Below are positions 17,995 through 26,222 of a stretch of 64,000 bases of DNA, one piece after another. Below the pieces are notes generated by a model that searched no databases, was not told the DNA's origin, and saw only the letters and a program-made list of their open reading frames with translations. Position 1 is the stretch's first letter. Every line of letters begins with the position of its first letter. This stretch comes from a bacterium (GTDB taxonomy: Bacteria > Planctomycetota > Planctomycetia > Pirellulales > Pirellulaceae): assembly GCA_030430075.1 (NCBI GenBank), contig JAUIGN010000020.1, positions 1 through 64,000 of the forward strand. The letters are read 5' to 3'. The position numbers and the translations under genes are program-made.

Positions 17995-18912
17995 TTAGCG
18001 CATCGACTTCAAGAAAGCCAGGATCGCTTCGACTTCCTCGTCCTTGAGGGCGTCGGGCGCGGGATTGGGCATGGGGGACTGGGTCGAGGGGAACACCATC
18101 AGCGACCCGTCGTCCTCGACATCGATTTGATCGCGGGGCACTTCGATCCGGTTGAGCACACCGTTGGTATCGGCCAGCAGGACCAGGCCCGCCTCGGTCT
18201 CCTGCATCAGCCGGCCTGAGACAATCTTGCCGGATGCCAGGTACACGATCGTCGTGCCGTACCCGGGCGTAATGTGTTTGCTGGGATCACGGATCGCGTC
18301 ACGCAGGTATTCCAGATCGTGACTGCCGGCTTGCAGCAGGCTGGGAGCGCGTAGATTGTGGCCGGGAAGATCGCGCAGTACGTGACACTTCGCACAACCG
18401 GCCTTCCCCAGAAACAGGTCACGCCCGGCCTCGACCGCCGCCAGGTCGACCGCCTCCTGAACTTGGGAATGCGGGATCCTCACCTCGTGCAGCAAGCTCA
18501 GCAGCCGCCGTCCGTCAGGCTGGCCGCCCCGTGTCATCAGGTAGCCGATCAGGCTGAGCACATCCTGCGGTTGGAGGCCCGCGCTGATATCCTCCGGCAT
18601 CACACCGTGGTGTCCAGCCTGCCGGTAGGCGCCCGGGTCCACGATCGACTGCAACAGGTATTCTTCGGCAGACAGTTGGGGCACGCGCTGCGCCGCATCC
18701 CTGCCGATTCGGCTCAGGTCCGGGCCGAAGGCGGCAACACTGTTCTCATCCACCGCATGGCATGTTGCACAGCGCGTTTGAAACAGCTTGTGCCCCCGTT
18801 CGTAGTCCACCTGGGTCAACGGAAAGAACCGGGTCGACGCGGCGACCCACACAGTCATCACAATCGTGACCGCCAGGAGCGGGATGGCCATCCATTTCAG
18901 CAGGGATCTCAT
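17995..18912 (-). CDS. Membrane-anchored diheme cytochrome c
   Basis: A 305-residue c-type cytochrome with an N-terminal membrane anchor (about residues 8-26) and two covalent heme sites: CATCH (Cys48, Cys51, His52) and CAKCH (Cys173, Cys176, His177). Possible axial methionines are present after each site, for example VMPEDISAGLQ. The C-terminal third is a compact domain ending DEEVEAILAFLKSM, usual for cytochrome c helices. It should act as a periplasmic electron carrier. Its ATG at 18912 overlaps the stop of the upstream beta-propeller gene (ATGA), so the two are translationally coupled and it most likely accepts electrons from that putative sugar dehydrogenase. It is the last gene of the leftward exopolysaccharide arm. 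Confidence 0.88.
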   Translation of the reverse strand: MRSLLKWMAIPLLAVTIVMTVWVAASTRFFPLTQVDYERGHKLFQTRCATCHAVDENSVAAFGPDLSRIGRDAAQRVPQLSAEEYLLQSIVDPGAYRQAGHHGVMPEDISAGLQPQDVLSLIGYLMTRGGQPDGRRLLSLLHEVRIPHSQVQEAVDLAAVEAGRDLFLGKAGCAKCHVLRDLPGHNLRAPSLLQAGSHDLEYLRDAIRDPSKHITPGYGTTIVYLASGKIVSGRLMQETEAGLVLLADTNGVLNRIEVPRDQIDVEDDGSLMVFPSTQSPMPNPAPDALKDEEVEAILAFLKSMR

Positions 18913-20387
18913 TCCAGCGCCTCCCTGTGGGTGAGCCGGAAGATCTTCTTCGAGTGAAAGCATGAGACGTAGAAAGCTCCGTCAGCATCGATCGCGATAT
19001 CCAAAGCTGCTGGAACGCGCGCAAAGAGGCTGACCTCGGCACGATACGACGCTCCCTCGGGGTGCAACCGGACTCGGTAAACATCCCCATTACCGTACCC
19101 CACGATATAGAGGCAGTTGCGATATTTTTCAGGCAGTTTCGGCGAATCGGTGTAGGCAATTCCCTGGTACGTTCCCGTTCGCGTGATCGCCAGCGGCGAA
19201 ATGCTCCCAGCCGGATGCTCCGCGATCCCGTCCGCATGGGGAAAGCCGTAGTGTTGCCCTTCTTTCAAGTGATTGAGTTCGTCGCCGTTGCGCCGGTCGC
19301 TGGCGTCGTTGTCTGTACAAAAGACTTCCTGGTCGGGACCGATCACGACGTCGAACGGGTTGCGGAGGCCGCGTGCGAATACCATCAAGTTCGAACCGTC
19401 CGCATTGGCGCGCAGAATCGTCCCCTCGTACGGATGCAGGGAAGGCGCCCGGTCCGCGTGGGCGCCCGCCGTGATATAGAGCTCGCCTGCGTCCGAGAAC
19501 ACAATGCCGTTGTTTTGGTGGAGAGGATCGGGACCTTGGGCGCCGGGCAGATCGGAGACGATATCGTCGTAGTAATCCATAATGCCGTCGCCATCCAGAT
19601 CCTTCAGCAAGGTGACGGCTCCGGTATTCACGCCGGTCAAGGTGCCGTTCTCCGCCCGGGCGTACTGGCCACAGCGGGAGACGTACAGATTCCCTTGGTA
19701 AAAGGCCAATCCATGCGGCCGGCCAAGACTGCGGGCAACCTGCGTGGAATGAACCAGCCCTGTCGCCGGATCCGGGCCAATCCGCATCACGACCCCGTGC
19801 TGGTAGGCGGCCCCGCGATAGGCGGTGGCATACAGTTGGCCATCAGGGCCAATTGCGATCTGCAGCGGATGGAAGTCACAGTCGAAATATTCCTCCATCT
19901 TGACGCCGTCCTGGCTTGTGTAACCTATCGGGTTGGCAACGATGCTCGCCAACGACCGCCGCTTCACATACGGCTTGACCTGTTCCTGCAGTGTGAGCAG
20001 CGAAAGAAAGACGAAGGCGCAGAGGATGCTGCCCAGTCCGGCCGCCTTGAGGATCCACCGCCAGCGGCTCGTTGCCGGCATCTGCCACTGATCTTGCCAG
20101 GGCCAGAGGGCCGGCCCGAAACCGATGCAGAGGCCCAGCCCCGCGGCACACACGTGATGCAGGTCGCCCGCCGCCAGCTTGGTAAACAGGTAGACAACCG
20201 AGTTTCGTCCCGGCGACAACATCGAATGCAGCCACAGTACGGCCGCCAGGGTCGACAAACTGACCGCCACGTAACTAATGCCCAGCCAGCTTGGCGTCTT
20301 GAAACTGCGCAGCAGTGCCAAGGTCGCACCGAATGACCAGGCAAGTGCGATCAGCGTGGCAAGGGTCAGTAAGTGTTCGGGTCGCAT
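18909..20387 (-). CDS. Membrane-anchored glucose/sorbosone-dehydrogenase-like beta-propeller
   Basis: A 492-residue protein with about four N-terminal transmembrane helices (to residue 130) followed by a beta-propeller of the NHL/PQQ-sugar-dehydrogenase-like type. Blade marks include PLQIAIGPDGQLYATAYRG, GRPHGLAFYQGNLYVS, LYITAGAH, RGLRNPFDVVIGPD and LDIAIDADGAFYVS. The GLRNPF and NGDELN segments resemble those of soluble PQQ-dependent glucose dehydrogenases and related sorbosone dehydrogenases. The start at 20387 follows the ligase stop after one base (TGA-A-ATG); an in-frame start 16 codons upstream would overlap the ligase. The membrane-plus-propeller layout and the overlapping cytochrome c gene suggest periplasmic oxidation of a sugar or polymer end. 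PQQ binding and substrate are inferred, not shown. Confidence 0.82.
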   Translation of the reverse strand: MRPEHLLTLATLIALAWSFGATLALLRSFKTPSWLGISYVAVSLSTLAAVLWLHSMLSPGRNSVVYLFTKLAAGDLHHVCAAGLGLCIGFGPALWPWQDQWQMPATSRWRWILKAAGLGSILCAFVFLSLLTLQEQVKPYVKRRSLASIVANPIGYTSQDGVKMEEYFDCDFHPLQIAIGPDGQLYATAYRGAAYQHGVVMRIGPDPATGLVHSTQVARSLGRPHGLAFYQGNLYVSRCGQYARAENGTLTGVNTGAVTLLKDLDGDGIMDYYDDIVSDLPGAQGPDPLHQNNGIVFSDAGELYITAGAHADRAPSLHPYEGTILRANADGSNLMVFARGLRNPFDVVIGPDQEVFCTDNDASDRRNGDELNHLKEGQHYGFPHADGIAEHPAGSISPLAITRTGTYQGIAYTDSPKLPEKYRNCLYIVGYGNGDVYRVRLHPEGASYRAEVSLFARVPAALDIAIDADGAFYVSCFHSKKIFRLTHREALE

Positions 20388-20388
20388 T

Positions 20389-21927
20389 TCAGGTACCCTG
20401 CAATTCAAAATCGGAGTCAGACTTGAGCGACTCAAGATGGCGTTGCGTCACATACACAGCCGCCGTACTGAGCGCCATCATGGTCCAGAAGTAACGAATG
20501 AACGAGAAGTGTTCGAAGATCCCCGTGAGGAGATAAACGACAATCATCAGAAAGAAGCCGGTGACCAGAGCTGCCGCTTGCGTGTCTTCTCTCAAGCAAC
20601 GGCTCCGCAAGCGATACAGATCGCGCATCGTCAGCCCCACGGCCCCGAAAAAGCAGGCGGTCCCCAGAATCCCGAATTCGGCCAGCAACGCCACGTACAG
20701 GCAGTGCGCCTCACGCTGGCCGTCCAATGCCTTGAGGCCACCCTGCTGGGCATAGGTGCGGGCGTAGTAGCGGAACATCCCCGGCCCAACGCCGATCACG
20801 GGATGATCCGCGAACACCTTGGCTGCCGCCATCATCTCCGTGAGCCGGCCCGTGATCGCGCCGTCAGGTGCCTTGGCAGACGTCATCTTCCCTGAGAAAA
20901 ACGCCGGCAGAACGTCCAGCGTGGCAAGCCGCGTCCGGTACTCCGGCACAACGACCAGGAGGAGCGCCGAGGCGATTCCCACCAGGAAGACCTGCCGAAC
21001 CTTCAAACAGCCCATCATGGTCATCACCCCAACCGTCAGCACCAGCCCGACGGCGCTGCCCCGCGAAAACGCCAGGGCCCAGCCGATCCCGGTGGTGGCG
21101 GTCCCCGCCAGGGCCGTGGCCCGCCAGGCCAGCGAGGTTTCCCCCCAGTAGCAATACAGGCCGACGGGGATCAACATCAACATGATCTGTGCGTAACGGT
21201 TCTCGACACCGATCGGCCCGGTGGCCCGGTGCTGCCTGACCGTGCCGTGCCCGCGCTCGACCCCGAATCCCTTGCCCACGATCTGGGCAAACCCGCCGTA
21301 GTTCTTGTGGTAGGAACCCGTGGCGTACTGATGCGCCCCCAGCGCTCCCATGAAGGTGCCGGCTGCCAGCAGCGCGTAGGCGGCGCCGCGGAGCGCCTGT
21401 CGCGTCCGCACGGCATTCACGATCAGCAGGTACAGCGCGACGCCTTCGGTCACCGAAATGACAATCCCGTCAAAGGCCGTGGCCGGCTCTTGGGCAAACA
21501 ACGTCCCCAGGATCTGCACGACCACGAAGCCGACCACCAACCACGTGATGCCGGGAAAGAAGATGCTCTCACGGCGGACGAAAACGTAGTAGCCGATCGG
21601 GATCAGGAGGCCCGCCGGAATCGCCGCGGAAATGATATACGGCACGCCGTGATGCCGCATGAGGATCACCGGAGCGTTCGTGTAGATCAAGAACAGGACG
21701 ACATACAAGGCGACGTTGGGACGAACGATCGTCGCATAGACGACGAACGGCAGGGCCGCCACCACCACGGCGATCTCCGGCTTCCCCTGGGACAGCGACC
21801 AGATAGCCACCAAGGTCAGACTGATCGCCAACAGCGCACCCAGAACCATCTCCAGACGGCCCAGCGAGACGGCGCCGGCCGGGGACGGTGGTGACGGTGA
21901 TGTCGGTTGTACGTCTGCGGTAACCAT
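20389..21927 (-). CDS. O-antigen ligase / Wzy-type polymerase family protein
   Basis: A 512-residue inner-membrane protein with roughly 12 hydrophobic helices and a long periplasmic loop in the second half, the layout of the Wzy_C/O-antigen ligase family that joins polyprenyl-linked glycans. The short motif AFSRGSAVGLVLTVGVMTMM, with an Arg at the membrane edge, and the later REAHCLYVALLAEFGILG with a conserved-type His match the family pattern. The N-terminus is Pro/Ser-rich. The ATG at 21927 lies 9 bp after the upstream glycosyltransferase stop, and the beta-propeller gene starts one base past its own stop, so it sits mid-operon. Polymerase and ligase cannot be distinguished from sequence alone. 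Confidence 0.88.
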   Translation of the reverse strand: MVTADVQPTSPSPPSPAGAVSLGRLEMVLGALLAISLTLVAIWSLSQGKPEIAVVVAALPFVVYATIVRPNVALYVVLFLIYTNAPVILMRHHGVPYIISAAIPAGLLIPIGYYVFVRRESIFFPGITWLVVGFVVVQILGTLFAQEPATAFDGIVISVTEGVALYLLIVNAVRTRQALRGAAYALLAAGTFMGALGAHQYATGSYHKNYGGFAQIVGKGFGVERGHGTVRQHRATGPIGVENRYAQIMLMLIPVGLYCYWGETSLAWRATALAGTATTGIGWALAFSRGSAVGLVLTVGVMTMMGCLKVRQVFLVGIASALLLVVVPEYRTRLATLDVLPAFFSGKMTSAKAPDGAITGRLTEMMAAAKVFADHPVIGVGPGMFRYYARTYAQQGGLKALDGQREAHCLYVALLAEFGILGTACFFGAVGLTMRDLYRLRSRCLREDTQAAALVTGFFLMIVVYLLTGIFEHFSFIRYFWTMMALSTAAVYVTQRHLESLKSDSDFELQGT

Positions 21928-21936
21928 CGATTCGTT

Positions 21937-23124
21937 TCAAACAGTGGGCGATGCGGTCGTCAGGGCGTCGTTTCGGCTCGGCTGCCAGATATCGATCTTC
22001 CTGCCGCGCAGCAGGTTCAGGGTCGCGATCATGGCAGCCACGTTGGCCATCACAAAGAAGGCGGGAACCGAAAACAGCTTGAATTTGCCAATCCGCGTCC
22101 AGCCGAACAGGGTTCCAATGACGGCGCAACCGTAACCGAACACCTGCGACGCGGCGACAACTTGAAAGAATAGGCCATAATTCCAGAGCAGCAGGCTGGT
22201 TACCAGCAAACTGACCAACCAAACAAACAGCAGTCGGCGCAACACTTTGTGAGAGAAGAGCTGTAGGGAATATAAGCCGTAGCGGAATGGGTTCAGCAAC
22301 CGTCTCAGTTCCAACACACCGCGCAACCCGCGCGTCATGAGCCGGACCTTGCGACGAAACTCGGCACCGCTCGTGCCCGCCACATGCTCATAGGCAACCG
22401 CGTCGGGGGCGAAGACCAGCCGGTATCCCTGGGCCACGACACCGGCCGACGTCACGAAATCATCCGTGACGCCGCTGGGAACATCCCGAAACAGGGCACG
22501 GCGAATGCAGTAGATGGCGCCGGTGGCTGACGTCACGCTGCCCGCGCGGCTTTGCGCCCGCTTCAACCAGCGATCATAGTTCCAGTAGCTCTGTTCGCCG
22601 TCCTGCGACGCCGGTGTCGCCGCGGCGTCCTGCACGTACCGCTGGTCGCCGGCCACGCCACCCACGGCGGGATCCGCCAATGGCCGCACCAACGCCCGAA
22701 TCGCATCCGGCGCGTACATGCTGTTGGCGTCGGAGAACACCAGCACGTCAGCGTCGGCCTGACGGACCGCGGCGTTGAGGGCTTTGGCCTTTCCGCCCCG
22801 TGGCAAACGCAGCAACCGAACTCCATCCTTCTCGAAGCGGCTAACCAACTCTTCCGTACGGTCGTCAGAACCGTCAGAAGCGACAAGGATCTGCAGTCGC
22901 TCGGTCGGGTAATCGAGTGCCAGGCAGTTGTGCAGCTTCCTTTCGATACTCTGCTCTTCGTTATGGCAGCAGATAATCATGCTGACCGAGGGCCGGATCT
23001 CCGCCGTATTGACCGGTCGGCGCCAGATCGCGGCCCGCATCAACAGGAGCAGGGGAAACAGCAGGTAGGCGTAGAGCACGATCGCCAGGGAGGCGACGAA
23101 CGTCAATTTGAGGAATATCATCAT
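21937..23124 (-). CDS. Family 2 glycosyltransferase with membrane helices
   Basis: A 395-residue processive-type GT2. It has one N-terminal helix (about residues 5-28), a GT-A nucleotide-sugar domain and two or three C-terminal helices. Visible motifs: SVMIICCHNEEQSIERKL at the start of the catalytic domain, VASDGSDDRTEELV, and the metal-binding VLVFSDANSMYAPDA. The expected later acidic segment DDFVTSAGVVAQGYRLVF is present; a classical QxxRW is not obvious, the corresponding region reading RRKVRLMTRGLRG. It adds sugars to a lipid-linked glycan at the cytoplasmic face. Its ATG overlaps the stop of the upstream GT4 gene by four bases (ATGA), showing tight coupling. Confidence 0.9.
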   Translation of the reverse strand: MMIFLKLTFVASLAIVLYAYLLFPLLLLMRAAIWRRPVNTAEIRPSVSMIICCHNEEQSIERKLHNCLALDYPTERLQILVASDGSDDRTEELVSRFEKDGVRLLRLPRGGKAKALNAAVRQADADVLVFSDANSMYAPDAIRALVRPLADPAVGGVAGDQRYVQDAAATPASQDGEQSYWNYDRWLKRAQSRAGSVTSATGAIYCIRRALFRDVPSGVTDDFVTSAGVVAQGYRLVFAPDAVAYEHVAGTSGAEFRRKVRLMTRGLRGVLELRRLLNPFRYGLYSLQLFSHKVLRRLLFVWLVSLLVTSLLLWNYGLFFQVVAASQVFGYGCAVIGTLFGWTRIGKFKLFSVPAFFVMANVAAMIATLNLLRGRKIDIWQPSRNDALTTASPTV

Positions 23125-24437
23125 GGTCGGCTCGCAGGAGAGAATTCGGCGGCCAGTGTGGTTGCGTTCTGATGCAGGTCGAATTCCTGGTGCACGAGGT
23201 CTCGGCCCTGCCGCGCCAGGCGATGCCGTAGCGTGGAATCGGTGGCCAGGCGCGCCAGCGCGGCGGCCAGCGCTCCGTCGTCGCCGGGCGGAATCAGCAG
23301 CCCGGTCTCCTCGTGGCGAACCAGTTCGGGAATCCCGGAGAGCCGGCTGGCAACGGCGGCAATTCCACTTCCCAGGGCCTCCATTAAGGCGACGGGTATT
23401 CCCTCGCGGCGACCGCAGGTCGTCGGCACGCTGGGTGCCGCCACCACGTCGGCGTCGTCCAGCAACGCTCGCAGGGCGGCCTGAGTCAACTGACCGTGGA
23501 AACGGACCCGGCTTGCCAGTCCGGCCTCTTCAGCAAAGGCCTCCAGTTCCCGGCGGTCCGGACCGTCGCCGGCAAAATGACAGACGAAGTCGTGGCCTTC
23601 GTCCCGCAGGCGACGACAAGCGCTCAGCAGGACCCGCTGCCCCTTGACGGCGTGAAGTGAACCGGTGCAGACGATCGCGAACGGTCCCGCCTGCCGCTCG
23701 AAGGGCGTGGGGTGAGCGCGGGGGCGAAACCGTTCGGTATCCACGCCGCAGTGAATCACGACCACTTTCGGTCCGAATTCCTGTCCGCACTCCTTCAGGA
23801 TCACCTCCCGGTTGTAGGCAGAGATCGCCACCACGGTCTTGGCCGCCGCCACCTTCTCGCGCAGCATGTGCCGGTCGCGGTGAAGGTCCGACCCGTGAGC
23901 CGTAAAGCTGAATGGGATCCCGGTCAGGCGGTGGATGACATAGGCCACGGCCGCGGGGTGACTGGCAAAGTGAGCATGCAGGTGCGTCAGTCGCTGCTGA
24001 CTGGCGATCCGCGCCAGCAGCACGGCCTTGGGGAAAAAGGCGATCGCGCCGGCCAGGTAGCGTCGGCTCCCCCAGTTGGCTGCGATCAACGTACTCAAGG
24101 TTGCCAGATAAACGGCCGGTCGCCGCCTGATGTAATGCAGGTGTGCCAGCAACAGCGACCAGGAGAACAGCCAGGGAGTGAAACGCGCACGGGCAACCAG
24201 GGGCCGCGCTTCGCGGTGCATGACCTCGGTCCGCTCCCGTTGCAAAGGCAAGATCTCGACCTGCAGGCCTGCCGCCTCCACTGCCAGAATCTCGTACAGG
24301 ACGAACGTCTCAGTGAGCTTGGGGAAACGCGACATCAGATAGCCGACCTTCTGGGCGGACTGCGGCCTGAGCGCCTGCCGCGTCTCCAGCGGGACGTCTT
24401 CTACCGTGTCGCAACGTGGTGGTGTGATGGTTGTCAT
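23121..24437 (-). CDS. Family 4 glycosyltransferase (colanic-acid WcaL-like)
   Basis: A 438-residue GT-B fold retaining glycosyltransferase. The N-terminal domain starts QKVGYLMSRFPKLTETFVLYE, typical of WcaL-like enzymes, and holds the acceptor-side THLHAHFASHPAAVAYV segment. The C-terminal Glycos_transf_1 domain has FAIVCTGSLHAVKGQRVLL, FAGDGPDRRELE and the E-x7-E type EGIPVALMEALGSG with the following PELVRHEETGLLIPPGD. It should transfer a nucleotide-activated hexose to a lipid-linked intermediate. It starts 4 bp after the flippase stop and overlaps the GT2 gene, inside one operon. Confidence 0.92.
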   Translation of the reverse strand: MTTITPPRCDTVEDVPLETRQALRPQSAQKVGYLMSRFPKLTETFVLYEILAVEAAGLQVEILPLQRERTEVMHREARPLVARARFTPWLFSWSLLLAHLHYIRRRPAVYLATLSTLIAANWGSRRYLAGAIAFFPKAVLLARIASQQRLTHLHAHFASHPAAVAYVIHRLTGIPFSFTAHGSDLHRDRHMLREKVAAAKTVVAISAYNREVILKECGQEFGPKVVVIHCGVDTERFRPRAHPTPFERQAGPFAIVCTGSLHAVKGQRVLLSACRRLRDEGHDFVCHFAGDGPDRRELEAFAEEAGLASRVRFHGQLTQAALRALLDDADVVAAPSVPTTCGRREGIPVALMEALGSGIAAVASRLSGIPELVRHEETGLLIPPGDDGALAAALARLATDSTLRHRLARQGRDLVHQEFDLHQNATTLAAEFSPASRP

Positions 24438-24441
24438 CGCA

Positions 24442-25992
24442 TTACCCGAGCACTCGGGCCAATAAGGGGAAGCGGGCGAGTTGAGGTATCGCGTCGGTCA
24501 GTTCAAGCTGTTTGCGGCTGACGCCCACGACAACCACCGTGGCTCCGGCGACCAACGCCAGCGCGGCCGCGATGGGCGGATGCCAAAGCTGCTGCACCTC
24601 GACCAAGACGGCCGTGGCCAGCAGCACGGTCAGGTAGGTGCCGAGGCAGTACCTGGGGAACGGCCGCACGGACGTATGTCGCGCCAGGCCGTAGTGGTTG
24701 ATCACGTTTTGCAGGAACTGCGTGGAACAGGTCGCGACGGCAGCGCCCCAGATGCCGTAACGGGGAATCAGCAGGAGGTTGGCAGCGATGGCAAACGTCA
24801 TGGCTGCCAGATCGCTGAGTACGAGAAATCGCACACGCCCGTAGGCCTTCAGCGTAAGTACGTTGAAGCCAAACAGCGCGTTGGCGTAAAACCCGAGTGA
24901 CAGGAGCACCAACACCGGTGCCGACGTGGCGTACTCGGCGCCGAACACCAAAACGGTCAGCGGCTCGGAAAAAGCGAAGCAAGCCGCGAAGACGGGAAAC
25001 GAGAGGGCGGTGATCCAGGTCGCCGTCTTCCAGTAGAGGTCGTCGATCGCCGCATGCTTTCGTTGGGCGAAGAATCGGGCCGCGGTCGGCATGAAGAGGA
25101 TCCCAAAGGTGGCAACGACCACCTCGTTGAGTCGCGCCAAGGGAAACACGGCCCGATACTCGGCGACACTGGTACTACCCAGCACAAACTCGAGGAACAG
25201 AATCACCAGGGTCCCTTTGAGCAGAAACGTCAGGTCCGAGGTCATCAGCGGCAGGCTGAAGCCGAAGATCTCACGAGTAGGCAGCCGCATCTCGCTCCAG
25301 CGTGCGTGCCGCAGCAACCCCTCCTCGAGAATCACCCGCCGCAGCAGGACGGCACAGATCACAACCCCCAAAATGCCACTCGCCGTGTATCCCACCGCCA
25401 GCCATTCCACGCTGCCGTGGCCGAACACGACGGCGGTCACCGTGAGCAGCTTGAGCCCCGGGCTGAGCACATAGCGGCGAAAGAAGATGTATCGAGGATT
25501 CGCGAAGACCGCGAACAAGGAGAGCAAGAAACTGTCGATCGCGTTGATTGGTACCAGCACAATCAATAGCAGGAGCAGGCTGGCGGAATCCGAGTTGCCG
25601 GCGGCGCCCCCCCCCCACGCTGCCAGGACCCCGCACGCAACCAGGACGATGGCTGTCCCCAGGCCGATCAACGTTGTCAGCATGAGTGCAATCGAGCCCA
25701 GCAGCCGCCCCTGGTCGCCCCGCTCGTGATAGATGGGACCGAACCGGGAGAGGGTCTTGTCAAACCCCAGTAGGGCCATGGTCGAACCAAGGGAAACGAC
25801 CGATAGTGCAAACGCAAAGGACCCGTACTCGACCTTGGAAAGAAAACGCACGATCAAGACTTGACCGGCAAAATTCATGCCCAAGGAAAGCAGGCGGCCC
25901 ACCAGCAACATGGCCGACCCGCGGATCTGCTGCCCCGCAGGTTCCCTGGCATCGCCACCGGTGGCGGTATCACGTTTTTGAAGGTCGTTCAT
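24442..25992 (-). CDS. Wzx-like polysaccharide flippase
   Basis: A 516-residue (from ATG 25992) multipass protein with about 14 hydrophobic segments, matching the MATE-like polysaccharide biosynthesis (Wzx/RfbX) family that flips lipid-linked glycans to the periplasm. The typical first helix region is seen in RGSAMLLVGRLLSLGMNFAG followed by FLSKVEYGSFAFALSVVSLG. A GTG at 26073 would add 27 hydrophilic residues; I prefer the ATG but cannot exclude the longer form. Codons about 126-129 are made of a run of ten G (25607-25616 as C on the plus strand), where polymerase slippage would shift the frame. It lies about 230 bp downstream of the Wzz-like gene (150 bp if the GTG is used) and 4 bp upstream of the GT4 gene. 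Confidence 0.88.
   Translation of the reverse strand: MNDLQKRDTATGGDAREPAGQQIRGSAMLLVGRLLSLGMNFAGQVLIVRFLSKVEYGSFAFALSVVSLGSTMALLGFDKTLSRFGPIYHERGDQGRLLGSIALMLTTLIGLGTAIVLVACGVLAAWGGGAAGNSDSASLLLLLIVLVPINAIDSFLLSLFAVFANPRYIFFRRYVLSPGLKLLTVTAVVFGHGSVEWLAVGYTASGILGVVICAVLLRRVILEEGLLRHARWSEMRLPTREIFGFSLPLMTSDLTFLLKGTLVILFLEFVLGSTSVAEYRAVFPLARLNEVVVATFGILFMPTAARFFAQRKHAAIDDLYWKTATWITALSFPVFAACFAFSEPLTVLVFGAEYATSAPVLVLLSLGFYANALFGFNVLTLKAYGRVRFLVLSDLAAMTFAIAANLLLIPRYGIWGAAVATCSTQFLQNVINHYGLARHTSVRPFPRYCLGTYLTVLLATAVLVEVQQLWHPPIAAALALVAGATVVVVGVSRKQLELTDAIPQLARFPLLARVLG
25607..25616. repeat. Homopolymer of ten C/G inside the flippase gene
   Basis: An uninterrupted C10 on the plus strand (G10 in the coding sense) encodes part of a Trp-Gly-Gly-Gly-Ala-Ala loop. 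Neighbouring glycine codons in this gene are mixed (GGT, GGC, GGG), so the pure G run is not forced by the protein. It is long enough to be slippage-prone. Confidence 0.85.
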
Positions 25993-26222
25993 CAAGGCGG
26001 ATTCAGAAATGCCTTCGTCGCGTCGTGTGTCGCTGGTGGCGCCGCGTTGAGGGATTGGTTTTCGGGACGTCACTCGTGCCGGCTATCCCAGCACGCGTGG
26101 CGATGATTGTGACGGCGATTTCTCGGTCGCCCCGGAATCGTCCGGATGGTTCATTAACCTTCCGGCGTTTTCACGCGGTTCGGTGGATTGTCGCGCAGTC
26201 CGGCCGCCCTTGCGGGACCGCT

